Below are positions 51,199 to 60,164 of a stretch of DNA of 64,000 nucleotides, one piece after another. Position numbers and translations under genes: made by a program. The notes beneath the pieces are model-generated. The model saw only the letters and a list, made by a program, of their open reading frames with translations, was not told the DNA's origin and made no database searches. Numbering within the stretch: position 1 is the first letter of the stretch; every line of letters begins with the position of its first letter. The DNA lies in the NCBI RefSeq assembly GCF_001639105.2, contig NZ_CP015285.1, forward strand, positions 2,472,501 to 2,536,500, written 5' to 3'. The DNA is from Azospirillum humicireducens (GTDB taxonomy: Bacteria > Pseudomonadota > Alphaproteobacteria > Azospirillales > Azospirillaceae).

Positions 51199-51510
51199 AT
51201 GCCCAAGCCCCTGACCCTGTCCATCCCCCATTCGCTCGGCCGGGCGGAAGCCAAGCGCCGGCTGGTCGACGGCATGGGCGAGGTACGGGCCCGTCTCAGC
51301 GCCGTGTCGGCCAGCGTCGAGGACAGCTGGACCGACGACCGCCTGAACTTCCGCGTCGTGGCGCTGGCCCAGACCATCGCCGGCCACATCGACGTGCTGG
51401 ACGACAGCGTCGAGATGGAGGTTCAACTCCCTTGGGCGCTGGCCCTGCTGGCCGACAAGATCAAGACCAAGGTGTCCCACCAGGGTACGCTGATGCTGGA
51501 GAAGAAGTAA
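51199..51510 (+). CDS. polyhydroxyalkanoic acid system family protein
   Basis: A 103-aa protein of the family annotated 'polyhydroxyalkanoic acid system', found near PHA granule genes in several Proteobacteria. Recognised by LSIPHSLGRAEAKRRLVDGM, WTDDRLNFRVVALAQTIAGH and the closing LPWALALLADKIKTKVSHQG. Its role in granule formation is not worked out. No PHA synthase or phasin gene is in the window, so the link to PHA is only by family. It stands 70 bp after the DivL-like gene and may share its transcript. Confidence 0.82.
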   Translation: MPKPLTLSIPHSLGRAEAKRRLVDGMGEVRARLSAVSASVEDSWTDDRLNFRVVALAQTIAGHIDVLDDSVEMEVQLPWALALLADKIKTKVSHQGTLMLEKK

Positions 51511-51564
51511 GGATCGGCTGGGGAGGTATCGGCTTCGATTGCCCCCACCCCATCCTTACCTCCC

Positions 51565-52566
51565 TCATCCCTCCGAAGGCTCTTCCACCTTGCGGCGGGC
51601 GAGCGGGTGGTGATCGTGCATGACCTTCTTCAGCCGTTCCGTCACCACATGGGTGTAGATCTGCGTCGTCGCGATGTCGGCATGCCCCAGCATCTTCTGG
51701 ACGGAGCGCAGGTCGGCGCCATGGTCCAGCAGATGGGTGGCGAAGGCGTGGCGCAGGACATGGGGGCTGACCTTCTCGGGGTCGATGCCGGAATCGATGG
51801 CCAGCTGCTTCAGCAACTGGGCAAAGCGCTGGCGTGTCAGGTGCCCTTCGCCGGAGCTGCGTGACGGGAACAGGAAGGGGCTGTGCCCGGCCTCGGCACC
51901 TGCGGCCGGCGGAATGAAGTGGCCGCGCAAGGGGATGTAGGCGGCCAGCGCCGCCAGCGCCGGGTCGGACAGCGGCACCATCCGCTCCTTGCCGCCCTTG
52001 CCGCGCACCAGCAGGCCGCGGCCGTCGCGCATGATGGCGGTCATCGGCAGGCCGACCAGCTCCGACACGCGCAGGCCGGTGGCGTAGAGCACCTCCAGCA
52101 AGGCCACCAGCCGCAGCCCCTCCGGCCCGCCGCGCGCCTCGGCGGTGGACAGCATGGCGCCGACCTCCGCCTCGGTCAGGATCTTGGGCAGCGGCCGGCC
52201 CTGCTTGGGGCTGTCGAGCGGCGAAGCGGGATCGTCCACACGCCGTCCTTCCGACAGCAGGAAGCGGTAGAACTGCCGCATCGCCGACAGCCGCCGCGCC
52301 ACCGTGCGCGGGGCGCCGTCCTTGCTCTGCACCGCCAGATAGGCCCGCAGATCCTCGGTGCCGGCCCCCTCCAGCGCCACGCTGCGCTGGGCGAGCCAGC
52401 GGCCGAGGTCGGCGAGGTCGCGCTCATAGGCCAGCCGCGTGTTCACCGCCGCGCCGCGCTCCGCCGTCAGCATGTCGAGGAAGGCGTCCAGATGCGGGGA
52501 GGCGGCGAGCGGGCGCGGCTTGCACGGCCGGCCCCGGCGCTTGGCGGGACTCTTGCTGGCGGTCAT
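51565..52566 (-). CDS. xerD: tyrosine recombinase XerD
   Basis: With XerC resolves chromosome dimers at dif. About 333 aa. The core-binding domain (SPHLDAFLDMLTAERGAAVN) is followed by the catalytic domain with every residue: Arg in LYATGLRVSELVGL, Lys in VRGKGGKERMVPL, HxxR in HVLRHAFATHLLDHG, His in LGHADIATTQIYTHV with the nucleophilic Tyr. A basic leader (SPAKRRGRPCKPRP) precedes the core, as in other Rhodospirillales. ATGs at 52566 and 52590 are both possible; neither has a clear ribosome site. It follows the secreted repeat protein on the same strand. Confidence 0.93.
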   Translation of the reverse strand: MTASKSPAKRRGRPCKPRPLAASPHLDAFLDMLTAERGAAVNTRLAYERDLADLGRWLAQRSVALEGAGTEDLRAYLAVQSKDGAPRTVARRLSAMRQFYRFLLSEGRRVDDPASPLDSPKQGRPLPKILTEAEVGAMLSTAEARGGPEGLRLVALLEVLYATGLRVSELVGLPMTAIMRDGRGLLVRGKGGKERMVPLSDPALAALAAYIPLRGHFIPPAAGAEAGHSPFLFPSRSSGEGHLTRQRFAQLLKQLAIDSGIDPEKVSPHVLRHAFATHLLDHGADLRSVQKMLGHADIATTQIYTHVVTERLKKVMHDHHPLARRKVEEPSEG

Positions 52567-52594
52567 CGTGGTGACAGGCTTTCCGGGCATGAGG

Positions 52595-54535
52595 TCATTG
52601 CGCGCCCCGTTCGGAAAGAGCGGGATCGGCAGCGGTGGGACCGGCGATGGCCGCCATCGCCTCGCGGGCAAGCGCACGGGCGTCCGGCTCCAGCCCGACC
52701 GCCTTCAGGTTGGCGGCCACCCGTGCGGTGACGACCGGCGGCAAGCCGGCCGGACCGGCTTCCCCGAGCAGGAGCAGGGCGGCGACCACCGTCTCGCCGA
52801 CCCGGCCGCCGGCGGAGGCATCGCCCAGCCGCTTCCACAGCGCCGGATCGACGCCGGCATCGCTGCCGCTGGGCGGACCGGCGCCGTCGGTGACCTTCAT
52901 CCAGACCTCGTCCGCGATGACGATGCCGGTCGCCTGGAGCAGGGCCAGCTGGCCGGCGATGCGGCTGCGGGCGGACGTGTCGGCACCACGCAGCGCCTCC
53001 TCCAGCCAGGCGGCCAGCGCGCGCGGGTCGTCGCCGCCACGTCCCGTCGCCGCCACGGCCAGCGGCCACAGCCAGGCGGTGTCGGCGCTCCGCCCGCTGC
53101 GCAGGGCCAGATCGTGCCAACGCCGCGCCTGATCGAGCCGGCCCTGCGCGTAATAGAGCCGGGCCGCGGCCGGGGCCAGCGCCGCCGCGTCACCGCTCGG
53201 CGACACGGTGTCGAGCAGCCCGGCCGCCGCGCCGCCGACCGGCCCGGCGCGCAGGCGCGGGTCGACCAGCTCCACCGCCAGGGAGGCCAGCGCGACGCGG
53301 CGCTGCCCGTCCATCGCCGCCGCCATCGCCTGATGGACCAGGGCGCGGGTGCGGGCGCCGCGGTCGCGCCGGGCGATGTCCCTCACCCGCAGCAGCTCGT
53401 CACCCGATGGCGGCACCTGGACATAGAGGTCGAGCAGCTGGCGGGCGTCGAGGAACAGGGAGGCGGCCGCCCGTTCCCCGGCCGCGGCTCGGGTGGCGGG
53501 GTCGGTGGACGGGTTGGTGGCGATGGCCGCAAGGGCCGGCGGGGTGTCGAGCGGCAGCCGGTCGGGCGGAACCCCGATCCGCGCCGTCCGCATGGCGGCC
53601 AGCGTCAGCGCCAGCCCGTCGGGATCGCCCTGCAGGACCAGCGAACGGGCAGGGGGCGGGGCTGCGCCGGCCAGCGCCTCGGCCACCATCATGAACGGGT
53701 CGGAGCGGCGGGCACCGCCGCTGCGCAGGCTCGCCATCGCCTCGTCCGTGCCGGTACGGTTGCCGACGCGGGCGTGGCAGAACAGCGCCAGCCGGGTCCA
53801 GTAAGCGGAGGCGAAGCTCTTGCCGCGGGCGAGCGCACGGGTGCAGTCCAGGCCGCCGCGCACCAGCTCCGCATCGGTCAGCGCCCTCGCCGCCGCCTCG
53901 TCCGCCGCCAGCGCCGCCGGAAGCAGGGCCGCCAGATCGGCCGCTGCGGCGGGATCGCCGATCCGCGCCAGCTTTTCGATGCGGAGCGCGCCGAAGCGGC
54001 GGAACGGCGGAATCTCTCCCTCCGCCACCTCCGGCGACCCGGCGCTCAGCAGAAGCCGACGTTCCAGCGCCTTGACGGCAGGGGAGGGCGTATCGACCGG
54101 AAGAGCGGCGATCAGCGGCAGAAGCTCCGCCCGGCCGACGCCGCGCCAGGGGTCGGCGCCCAGCCCCTGCAACCCGCTCAGCGTGCCTGCCCCGTCCGGA
54201 TCGGGGGCGCCCAGAGCCTCGCGCGCGACCGGCGCCGGCCGCGCCACCACCGGAGAGACAGGCGGCGGCCGGGTGACCGCGGGCGGATAGGCGGGAACGA
54301 CGACCGGCGCAGGCGTGGCGACAGGCACCGGTATGGGAGCCGGCGCATCCGTTCCGGCGTCGGGCGTCAGCCGGACCGGCGGACCGACGATCTGCGCCGC
54401 GGCGGGCGCCGGCCAGCCCGCTGCCGTCAGACCGGCCGAGAGCAGTGCGGCCAGCAGCAGGGACGCCGAAAGCGGGAAGCCCGAATGCGGAACAGTCCCG
54501 GCCGATGGTCGGGGTTCAGCGCGGGAAGCGCTCAT
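52595..54535 (-). CDS. secreted helical-repeat protein of unknown function
   Basis: A 646-aa protein I cannot name. The start MSASRAEPRP leads to an N-terminal hydrophobic segment (SASLLLAALLSAGLTAA, then WPAPAAAQ), a probable signal peptide with an unusually long n-region. Residues about 50-110 are Pro/Ala/Val-rich and disordered. The remainder is Ala/Leu-rich helical, with recurrent helix pairs such as LARGKSFASAYWTRLALFCH and RLYYAQGRLDQARRWHDLAL, suggesting TPR/SEL1-like solenoids. It overlaps the preceding 46-aa membrane protein gene by 20 nt and lies directly before xerD. A periplasmic scaffold is an inference. Confidence 0.65.
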   Translation of the reverse strand: MSASRAEPRPSAGTVPHSGFPLSASLLLAALLSAGLTAAGWPAPAAAQIVGPPVRLTPDAGTDAPAPIPVPVATPAPVVVPAYPPAVTRPPPVSPVVARPAPVAREALGAPDPDGAGTLSGLQGLGADPWRGVGRAELLPLIAALPVDTPSPAVKALERRLLLSAGSPEVAEGEIPPFRRFGALRIEKLARIGDPAAAADLAALLPAALAADEAAARALTDAELVRGGLDCTRALARGKSFASAYWTRLALFCHARVGNRTGTDEAMASLRSGGARRSDPFMMVAEALAGAAPPPARSLVLQGDPDGLALTLAAMRTARIGVPPDRLPLDTPPALAAIATNPSTDPATRAAAGERAAASLFLDARQLLDLYVQVPPSGDELLRVRDIARRDRGARTRALVHQAMAAAMDGQRRVALASLAVELVDPRLRAGPVGGAAAGLLDTVSPSGDAAALAPAAARLYYAQGRLDQARRWHDLALRSGRSADTAWLWPLAVAATGRGGDDPRALAAWLEEALRGADTSARSRIAGQLALLQATGIVIADEVWMKVTDGAGPPSGSDAGVDPALWKRLGDASAGGRVGETVVAALLLLGEAGPAGLPPVVTARVAANLKAVGLEPDARALAREAMAAIAGPTAADPALSERGAQ

Positions 54536-54656
54536 CCGGCAGTACCTTCTCCACCGTCTTCGATGGAGCCGGCAGGTCCCACGAGGCGAGGAAAACCATG
54601 CCACCGGCGATCACCAGCAACAGCAGGACGATGAGGATGGAGAGAAACCGGCTCAT
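54516..54656 (-). CDS. 46-aa single-pass membrane protein
   Basis: A very small protein: MSRFLSILIV starts a single helix running through VLLLLVIAGGMVFLASW, followed by a short polar tail, DLPAPSKTVEKVLPDERFPR. The W-D-x-P-A-P then basic/acidic tail looks like a conserved motif rather than chance, and similar short proteins are, as I recall, placed beside aroK/xerD in related bacteria. The tail would face the periplasm if the basic N-terminus stays inside. Its 3' end overlaps the secreted repeat protein by 20 nt, implying coupled translation and possibly joint action. Confidence 0.65.
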   Translation of the reverse strand: MSRFLSILIVLLLLVIAGGMVFLASWDLPAPSKTVEKVLPDERFPR

Positions 54657-55039
54657 GGCACCAAGGACGCGTTGTGTCGGGAAACAGCGGATCGGAGCGG
54701 AGCTACCACGCCCGGCGGTCGCAGGGCTTGGGACAAGCAATGGCTTTTCTGCTAAAGCATCCGCACCCCGGCCGCGGCGGTGACCGGCGACCGGGAGCAC
54801 CGCCGACGGAGAGACCGTTCGGCGGCGGCGCAGTGTAGCCACAGGTTGGACCGCCGCGCAACCCGCCCTCCTGGCTTTCCGGGCCGGCTTTCAGGACCGG
54901 CTTTCCGGAAGGGAGGCCGGGGAGCGCGCTTGTGCCCGCCAGCTTTCGGCGGGTATGAGTGTTGTCTGTTTCAGCGGCATGACGGCTGTCCCGCAGGATC
55001 GGGCGGACAGCGGAGTTGCGGGTACGGGTGGCGGATCAG
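54657..55039. promoter_or_regulatory. divergent intergenic region, small membrane protein / aroK
   Basis: 383 bp without a gene. It should contain promoters for the minus-strand small-protein/repeat-protein/xerD run and for aroK-aroB. Around 54875-54905 the motif CCGGCTTTC recurs (GGGCCGGCTTTCAGG, ACCGGCTTTCCGG) with local dyads. No RNA gene was recognised. Confidence 0.35.
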
Positions 55040-55714
55040 ATGGACGTGATGGGATTGCACAAGGCGATGACGGCCCTGCTTCCGGAGACTGGAGCCGGAA
55101 CGGCGGAGGACAAGGCACCGCTGCTGCCGCGCACCGTGGTTCTGGTCGGCCTGATGGGCGCCGGCAAGAGCGCCATCGGGCGCCGGCTGGCGACACGGCT
55201 CCACCTGCCCTTCCGCGACGCCGACACCGAGATCGAGGCCGCGGCCGGCTGCACCATCGCCGAGATCTTCGCCCGCGACGGCGAGCCGGTCTTCCGCTCC
55301 GTCGAGCGCCGGATCATCACCCGCCTGCTGAAGGACGAACCGGTGCACATCCTGGCCACCGGCGGCGGCGCCTTCATGGACCCCGACACCCGCGCCGCAA
55401 TCCGCGAGCATGGCCTCTCGGTCTGGCTGCGCGCCGACCTTGACGTGCTGGTCGCCCGCACCGCGCGGCGGACCCACCGCCCCATCCTGAACCAGGGCGA
55501 CCCACGCGCCATCCTGGGCCGGCTGATGGAACAGCGCTATCCCGTCTATGCCGAGGCCGACCTGACCGTGGTCAGCGACGAACGCCCGCCGGACGTGACG
55601 GTGGAACTGGTGATCGACGCGCTGGAGGCTCATTTCGGTGTCCAGCTCCCCCACCGCCAGGGCACGGGTCATGGCCCGCGCGGCGGCCGGACCGCCAAGG
55701 CCGACGCTCCCTGA
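55040..55714 (+). CDS. aroK: shikimate kinase
   Basis: Phosphorylates shikimate at the 3-hydroxyl using ATP, fifth step of the aromatic pathway. About 224 aa, with about 30 extra residues before the fold and a basic tail after it. Walker A is GLMGAGKSAIGRRLA; the shikimate-binding residues are in DADTEIEAAAG, GEPVFRSVERR and ATGGGAFMD; the lid has RRTHRPILNQGDPR. Start codons at 55016 (TTG), 55040 and 55049 are possible; I use the first ATG. aroB follows after 51 bp, the standard aroKB operon. Confidence 0.93.
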   Translation: MDVMGLHKAMTALLPETGAGTAEDKAPLLPRTVVLVGLMGAGKSAIGRRLATRLHLPFRDADTEIEAAAGCTIAEIFARDGEPVFRSVERRIITRLLKDEPVHILATGGGAFMDPDTRAAIREHGLSVWLRADLDVLVARTARRTHRPILNQGDPRAILGRLMEQRYPVYAEADLTVVSDERPPDVTVELVIDALEAHFGVQLPHRQGTGHGPRGGRTAKADAP

Positions 55715-55765
55715 GGACCGGTCCACACACCCTTTCCTGAACCTCCAGCTTCGCGGACTGCCCCG

Positions 55766-56911
55766 ATGACCTCCATCTCCGCCGCCCCCCCGGCCGCACT
55801 CGACACCGTTCGCCTGGAGCTGGGCGCCCGCAGCTATGACATCCTGGTCGGCGACGGCGTGCTGGCCGACGCCGGCGAGCGCATCGCCGCCGTCACCCGC
55901 GGCCGGGCCCCCATCGTCGTGACCGACGCCAACGTGGCACCGCTGCATCTGGACACGCTGAACGCCGCGATGCTGGCGGCGGGCATCGCGCCGCAGCCGG
56001 CCATCGTCCTGCCGGCCGGTGAGAAGACGAAGGACTTCGCCCATTTCCAACAGTTGATGGACGACATCCTGGGCCGTGGAATCGAACGGTCCACCGCCCT
56101 TCTGGCGCTGGGCGGCGGGGTGATCGGCGACATCACCGGCTTCGCCGCCGCATCGGCCCTGCGCGGCATCGACTTCATCCAGGTGCCGACGACGCTGCTG
56201 TCCCAGGTCGACAGCTCGGTCGGCGGCAAGACCGGCATCAACAGCCGCCACGGCAAGAATCTGATCGGCGCCTTCCACCAGCCCCGGCTGGTCATCGCCG
56301 ATACCGCAACGCTGGACACCCTGCCGCGGCGCGAGGTTCTGGCCGGCTATGCCGAAGTGGTGAAGTACGGCCTGATCCGCCAGCCCGACTTCTTCGCCTG
56401 GCTGGAGCAGAACGGCCGGCGTGTCGTCGATGGCGACAGCGACGCCCGGCGCCATGCGGTGACCGTCAGCTGCCGCGCCAAGGCCGACATCGTCGGCGTC
56501 GACGAGCGCGAGAGCGGCGACCGGGCGTTGCTGAACCTGGGCCATACCTTCGGCCATGCGCTGGAAGCGGCGACCGGCTTCGGCCAAACCCTGCTGCATG
56601 GCGAGGGAGTGGCGATCGGCATGGTGCTGGCCTTCGACCTGTCGGTCCGGCTGGGGCTTTGCCCGGCCGAGGACGCGCGGCGCGCCCGCGCCCATCTGGC
56701 CGAGGTCGGGCTGCCGGTGCGCCCGGCCGACATCGCCGGCGTCGCCTGGGACGTGGACGGGCTGGTGCGGTCGATGGCCAAGGACAAGAAGGTGCAGGAT
56801 GGCCGCATCACCTTCATCCTGGCCGACCGCATCGGCAACGCCTTCACCCGCCGCGACGTCGATGCCGCCGCCGTCCGCGCCGTGTTGGAAGAGGCGGTGA
56901 CCCCGGCCTGA
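55766..56911 (+). CDS. aroB: 3-dehydroquinate synthase
   Basis: Converts DAHP to 3-dehydroquinate using NAD and a divalent metal, second step of the aromatic pathway. 381 aa. NAD and metal sites: GEKTKDFAHFQQLMDDILG, ALGGGVIGDITGFAAASALR, QVPTTLLSQVDSSVGGKTGI, NSRHGKNLIGAFHQPRLVIA and the metal His pair in LGHTFGHALEA and LLHGEGVAIGMV. All are intact. Second gene of aroKB. Confidence 0.97.
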   Translation: MTSISAAPPAALDTVRLELGARSYDILVGDGVLADAGERIAAVTRGRAPIVVTDANVAPLHLDTLNAAMLAAGIAPQPAIVLPAGEKTKDFAHFQQLMDDILGRGIERSTALLALGGGVIGDITGFAAASALRGIDFIQVPTTLLSQVDSSVGGKTGINSRHGKNLIGAFHQPRLVIADTATLDTLPRREVLAGYAEVVKYGLIRQPDFFAWLEQNGRRVVDGDSDARRHAVTVSCRAKADIVGVDERESGDRALLNLGHTFGHALEAATGFGQTLLHGEGVAIGMVLAFDLSVRLGLCPAEDARRARAHLAEVGLPVRPADIAGVAWDVDGLVRSMAKDKKVQDGRITFILADRIGNAFTRRDVDAAAVRAVLEEAVTPA

Positions 56912-57044
56912 TGCCCGCACCGCTTCAATCGTGCATTTGCAGATAATCAGTCTTTCGCACAATAGCGGCCCTCGCCGTTGCCCGCCCATACTCCCGGCCA
57001 GGACCGCGGCCGTCCCGCCGCGGCACAGAACGGGAGGATGGGTG

Positions 57045-57527
57045 ATGAAGGCGATGATTGGCATAGCCGCGGTGCTGATGTTGGCCGCGGCACCGGCCCT
57101 GGCGCTGGAGGTGCGCGAGCAGGCGACGATCAAGGCGCCGATCGAGCAGGTTTGGACTCAGGTCGGCCCTTTCTGCGCCATCGCCAACTGGCATCCCGCC
57201 GTGGAAGGCTGCACCCTGCGCAAGTCCGGCGGCAAGGAGGAGCGCGACATCGCCCTGAAGGGCGGCGGCGCCATCCAGGAGCGGCTGATGTCCGTCTCCG
57301 CCGCCAAGCACCGCCTGCGCTACACCCTGCTGAACGGACCGCTGCCGGTGAAGAACTACAGCTCCACCATCCGGCTCAGCGCGGTGGATGCCCGCACCAC
57401 CCGCATCACCTGGTCCTCCAGCTTCCAGGCCAGCGGCGCCCCCGACGCGGAAGCGCGCAAGGTCATCGCCGGCATCTACACCAGCGGCATCGAAGGGCTG
57501 CGCAAGCAGCTTGAGTCCACCCAGTAA
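57045..57527 (+). CDS. exported SRPBCC-family protein
   Basis: A 160-aa protein with a signal peptide (MKAMIGIAAVLMLAAAPALA, cleavage after ALA) followed by an SRPBCC/polyketide-cyclase-like fold: VREQATIKAPIEQVWTQVGP, FCAIANWHPAVEGCTL, the strand RLRYTLLNGPLPVKNYSSTI and a C-terminal helix DAEARKVIAGIYTSGIEGL. The fold makes a deep hydrophobic pocket for lipids or aromatic ligands; the ligand is unknown. Periplasmic location is unusual for the family, which is mostly cytosolic. It stands alone 130 bp after aroB. Confidence 0.82.
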   Translation: MKAMIGIAAVLMLAAAPALALEVREQATIKAPIEQVWTQVGPFCAIANWHPAVEGCTLRKSGGKEERDIALKGGGAIQERLMSVSAAKHRLRYTLLNGPLPVKNYSSTIRLSAVDARTTRITWSSSFQASGAPDAEARKVIAGIYTSGIEGLRKQLESTQ

Positions 57528-57693
57528 AGCCGGCGGACGCCAAAGCCAACCCAGGCACATGTAAAGTTTTTAACAATCAGTTCTATTGACTATCCGTGCT
57601 TCTGCCTGACAGGATCGGCATACCGCGCTGCGAAATCGCGGTCGAGTGCATCGTTCGTCCACAAAACCTGCAATCATGAGGGAGATGGGACAC

Positions 57694-58155
57694 ATGCCGA
57701 CACGCCGACTGATGCCGGACGTCATCAAGAATCAGGAACTGACCTGCCTGCCGCCCGGAGCAACCGTGCGCGATGCCGCCACCCTGATGGCGGAAAAGCG
57801 CATCGCCGCGGTGCTGGTAACCGAAGGGCGGACGCTGAAGGGCATCGTCACCGAACGCGATATGACCACGCGCGTGGTTGCCGCCGGACTCGACCCCGAC
57901 ACCACGCCGCTGTCGGCGGTCATGACCGCGGATCCCGACACGCTGGAGCCGTCGGCCACGGCACTGTCCGCGCTCGACCTGATGGAACGGCGCCGTTACC
58001 GCCACCTGCCCATCGCAATCGGCGGCGAAGTGGTGGGCATGGTGTCGATCCGCGACCTGTTCGCCGTCGTCCGCGCCCATCTGGAGGACGAGTTGCGCAA
58101 CCGCGAAGCCTACATGTTCGGCTCCGGCTATTCGGCGGAGGCCAGGCTTGGCTGA
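57694..58155 (+). CDS. CBS-domain pair protein
   Basis: A 153-aa protein composed of two CBS domains. The first is at about residues 10-75 (LPPGATVRDAATLMAEKRIA, GIVTERDMTTRVV) and the second at about 80-140 (ADPDTLEPSATALSALDLME, VVGMVSIRDLFAVV). Such stand-alone pairs bind adenine nucleotides and act as energy sensors of a partner, which is not identifiable here. The start at 57694 has GGGAG upstream; a GTG at 57646 and an ATG at 57676 are alternatives. A plausible promoter element, TTGACT, lies in the AT-rich DNA near 57588. Confidence 0.88.
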   Translation: MPTRRLMPDVIKNQELTCLPPGATVRDAATLMAEKRIAAVLVTEGRTLKGIVTERDMTTRVVAAGLDPDTTPLSAVMTADPDTLEPSATALSALDLMERRRYRHLPIAIGGEVVGMVSIRDLFAVVRAHLEDELRNREAYMFGSGYSAEARLG

Positions 58156-58269
58156 CCGGAAGGCTGACCCATAGGTAACGCTGCGTTGCGGCGGGGTCGG
58201 GTTGACCGGGCGCCCGGCCCCGCCGATAGTCGAGGGTGAGCCATCCTCACTGCTGAACTGGAAAGCCCG

Positions 58270-58890
58270 ATGCCCGCGCCCTCGCTGTCCGCCCCCGCCG
58301 CGCGCGAGCCGATCCACACCCGCCGCGTCACCTGCCAGGGGTTCCGGCGCGCCGATGGGCTGTGGGACATCGAGGGACATCTGACCGACGTCAAGAGCTA
58401 TGGCTTCCATACCGAGGAGCGCGGACATTTGGAGCCGGGAACGCCGATCCACCAGATGTGGATGCGCCTGACCGTCGACGACACGCTGACCGTCCAGGCG
58501 GTTGAGGCGGTCACCCAGCACAGCCCCTACAATGCCTGCGGCGCCATCACGCCCCAGTTCCAGAAGCTGGTCGGCCTGCGCATCGGTCCGGGCTGGACCC
58601 GTGCGGTCAAGGACCGGCTGGGCGGACCGAAGGGCTGCACCCATCTGGTGGAACTGCTGGGCCCGCTGGCGACGACGGCCTTCCAGACCGTCTACCCGAT
58701 CCTGGCCCGCGAGGCGGCAGAACGGGCGAAGGCGGCCGGCAAGCCGCCACACGACGACGGCAAACGGCCGGTCCTTCTGAACATGTGCCACATCTTCGAC
58801 AGCAGCGGAGACGTGGTGCGCAAGAATTGGCCTGCCCACTACACCGGGGACCGAAACGAAGACGCCACCCGCGAGGAAGCGGCGGAGTAG
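58270..58890 (+). CDS. DUF2889 domain protein
   Basis: A 206-aa cytosolic protein of the DUF2889 family. Typical features are HTRRVTCQGFRRADGLWDIE at the start, GHLEPGTPIHQMWMRLTVDD, the Cys-containing SPYNACGAITPQFQKLVGL, and GCTHLVELLGPLATTAFQT. The last has a conserved C-T-H that could bind metal or serve catalysis. The family is widespread in Proteobacteria without known function. It follows the CBS gene by 114 bp on the same strand. Confidence 0.85.
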   Translation: MPAPSLSAPAAREPIHTRRVTCQGFRRADGLWDIEGHLTDVKSYGFHTEERGHLEPGTPIHQMWMRLTVDDTLTVQAVEAVTQHSPYNACGAITPQFQKLVGLRIGPGWTRAVKDRLGGPKGCTHLVELLGPLATTAFQTVYPILAREAAERAKAAGKPPHDDGKRPVLLNMCHIFDSSGDVVRKNWPAHYTGDRNEDATREEAAE

Positions 58891-58959
58891 GCATCGCCGC
58901 ATCGGAAAACAGCTGGGGGGCAGGCGGACTGACGGCGGCGGCCGGGTCGCCCCGCGCCG

Positions 58960-59439
58960 TCAAGCCTCCAGGTGAGTGCCAGGCGAGGCGGATTGGCCGC
59001 CGGGGGTGGGAAAGCTGCCGCCCGCCGCAACCGAGGATTGGCCGCCGTCGACATCATCGACAGCAGGCAATTCGAATGGCGTGCCGACGAACGGATCGCT
59101 GCCGCCATGGCCTGCACGCAGATGGCCATCCTCCGTGCAGGCGCGCCGGTAATAGGACGCGATGAAGACACGCACGGCCGATGTCAGGGTGACGTCCGCT
59201 TCCTCCGGGTTGATGCCACGGCGGCGAGCCTGCTCCTCGATCCGTTCCTTGATCTGCGTGCAGAGACGATTGACGGTCAGTCCTTCCCGACGGCCGATAT
59301 CCTCCAGAGCATCCCACATCGACGGTTCCAGCCGCATGCTCGTGCGATGTCCGCCGATCATGATGTTCTGGCTTCTCAACGGCTCCACCCCCGCCTGTGG
59401 GGTGTTCACCCGCTTTTTCTTCGGCCCACGCTTCGCCAT
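58960..59439 (-). CDS. ribbon-helix-helix domain protein
   Basis: A 159-aa putative DNA-binding regulator. A basic start (MAKRGPKKKRVN) leads to the RHH domain at about residues 26-75 (SQNIMIGGHRTSMRLEPSMW, then DALEDIGRREGLTVNRLCTQ), as in the alphaproteobacterial RHH_4 group. Then comes a helical middle (TLTSAVRVFIASYYRRACTE) and a long disordered Gly/Ser/Pro tail (about 60 residues), longer than is usual for the group. The ATG at 59439 follows GGAAGGGG; an upstream ATG at 59493 would add 18 residues. GGTTGC repeats upstream may be its operator. Confidence 0.8.
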   Translation of the reverse strand: MAKRGPKKKRVNTPQAGVEPLRSQNIMIGGHRTSMRLEPSMWDALEDIGRREGLTVNRLCTQIKERIEEQARRRGINPEEADVTLTSAVRVFIASYYRRACTEDGHLRAGHGGSDPFVGTPFELPAVDDVDGGQSSVAAGGSFPTPGGQSASPGTHLEA

Positions 59440-59504
59440 CCGCAGCCCCTTCCACGAAGCCGCCGGCGGACATGCGAAGTTTGTGTCCACCACGGCGCGA
59501 TAAA

Positions 59505-59612
59505 TGGTTGCATATATCGCACTTTACTAAACGCAGCGGGAATTGCAACCACGCACGCGCCTTCCATTCTTACAACATTTCCATAAATCTCCTCTTGGTT
59601 GCATTCATATGT
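59505..59612. promoter_or_regulatory. repeated GGTTGC(AT) motifs upstream of the RHH gene
   Basis: In an AT-rich stretch before the minus-strand RHH gene, GGTTGCATAT (about 59505), the inverted GCAACC (about 59545) and GGTTGCATTCATATG (about 59597) occur within about 110 bp. RHH proteins usually bind short repeated half-sites in their own promoters, so these are candidate operators. Evidence is pattern only. Confidence 0.35.
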
Positions 59613-59691
59613 ATGTAATTTCAGCCCCTCAACCGCGCGTTATTTGAGGTGCGGCAGACGAGTGTTGATGCGGGAGGCGGCGCCCCTGCCG

Positions 59692-59967
59692 TCAGGCTCC
59701 TGCTTCGCCGGGAGCGTGGGTGGTCAGGCCCAGCGCATGCACCCGCTCGCGCAGTTCGTCGGCCAACAGGGCATAGACCATGCGCTGGCGCTCCACCCGC
59801 GACTTGCCGGTGAAGGCGGGGGAGACAACGGTAACGTGGAAATGGGTCTCGCCCGCGGCGTCCGCGCCGGCATGGCCGGCATGGCGGGCGGAGTCGTCGA
59901 CGACCTCCAGACGATCAGGCGCCAGTCCGGCGGTCAGCTTCTCGCGGATGCGGGTGGCGTATTCCAT
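59692..59967 (-). CDS. BolA family protein
   Basis: A 91-aa protein with the BolA fold: [20 protein letters not shown], the invariant-His region [20 protein letters not shown] and [20 protein letters not shown]. BolA proteins bind [2Fe-2S] clusters with monothiol glutaredoxins or act as transcription factors; the [11 protein letters not shown] segment is typical. No glutaredoxin gene is adjacent. The ATG at 59967 starts right at the fold. It diverges from the J-domain gene. Confidence 0.92.
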   Translation of the reverse strand: MEYATRIREKLTAGLAPDRLEVVDDSARHAGHAGADAAGETHFHVTVVSPAFTGKSRVERQRMVYALLADELRERVHALGLTTHAPGEAGA

Positions 59968-60164
59968 GGCGGGGGTCCCGGTATTTATCGCATGAGCGGT
60001 GGGGGGGGGCAGTCGCCGGAGGAGCGGCTCCCCAGGGCGATCGGCACCAGAAAGGAGAAGGTGCGATTTTCCGTCTGTCAAGCGTCGCAGCCCGCGCGTT
60101 GCGGATGACGGAAGCCCGATTCGGCATGCTTGCCAGAGGCATCGGCTCTTCCCATACTTGCCCG

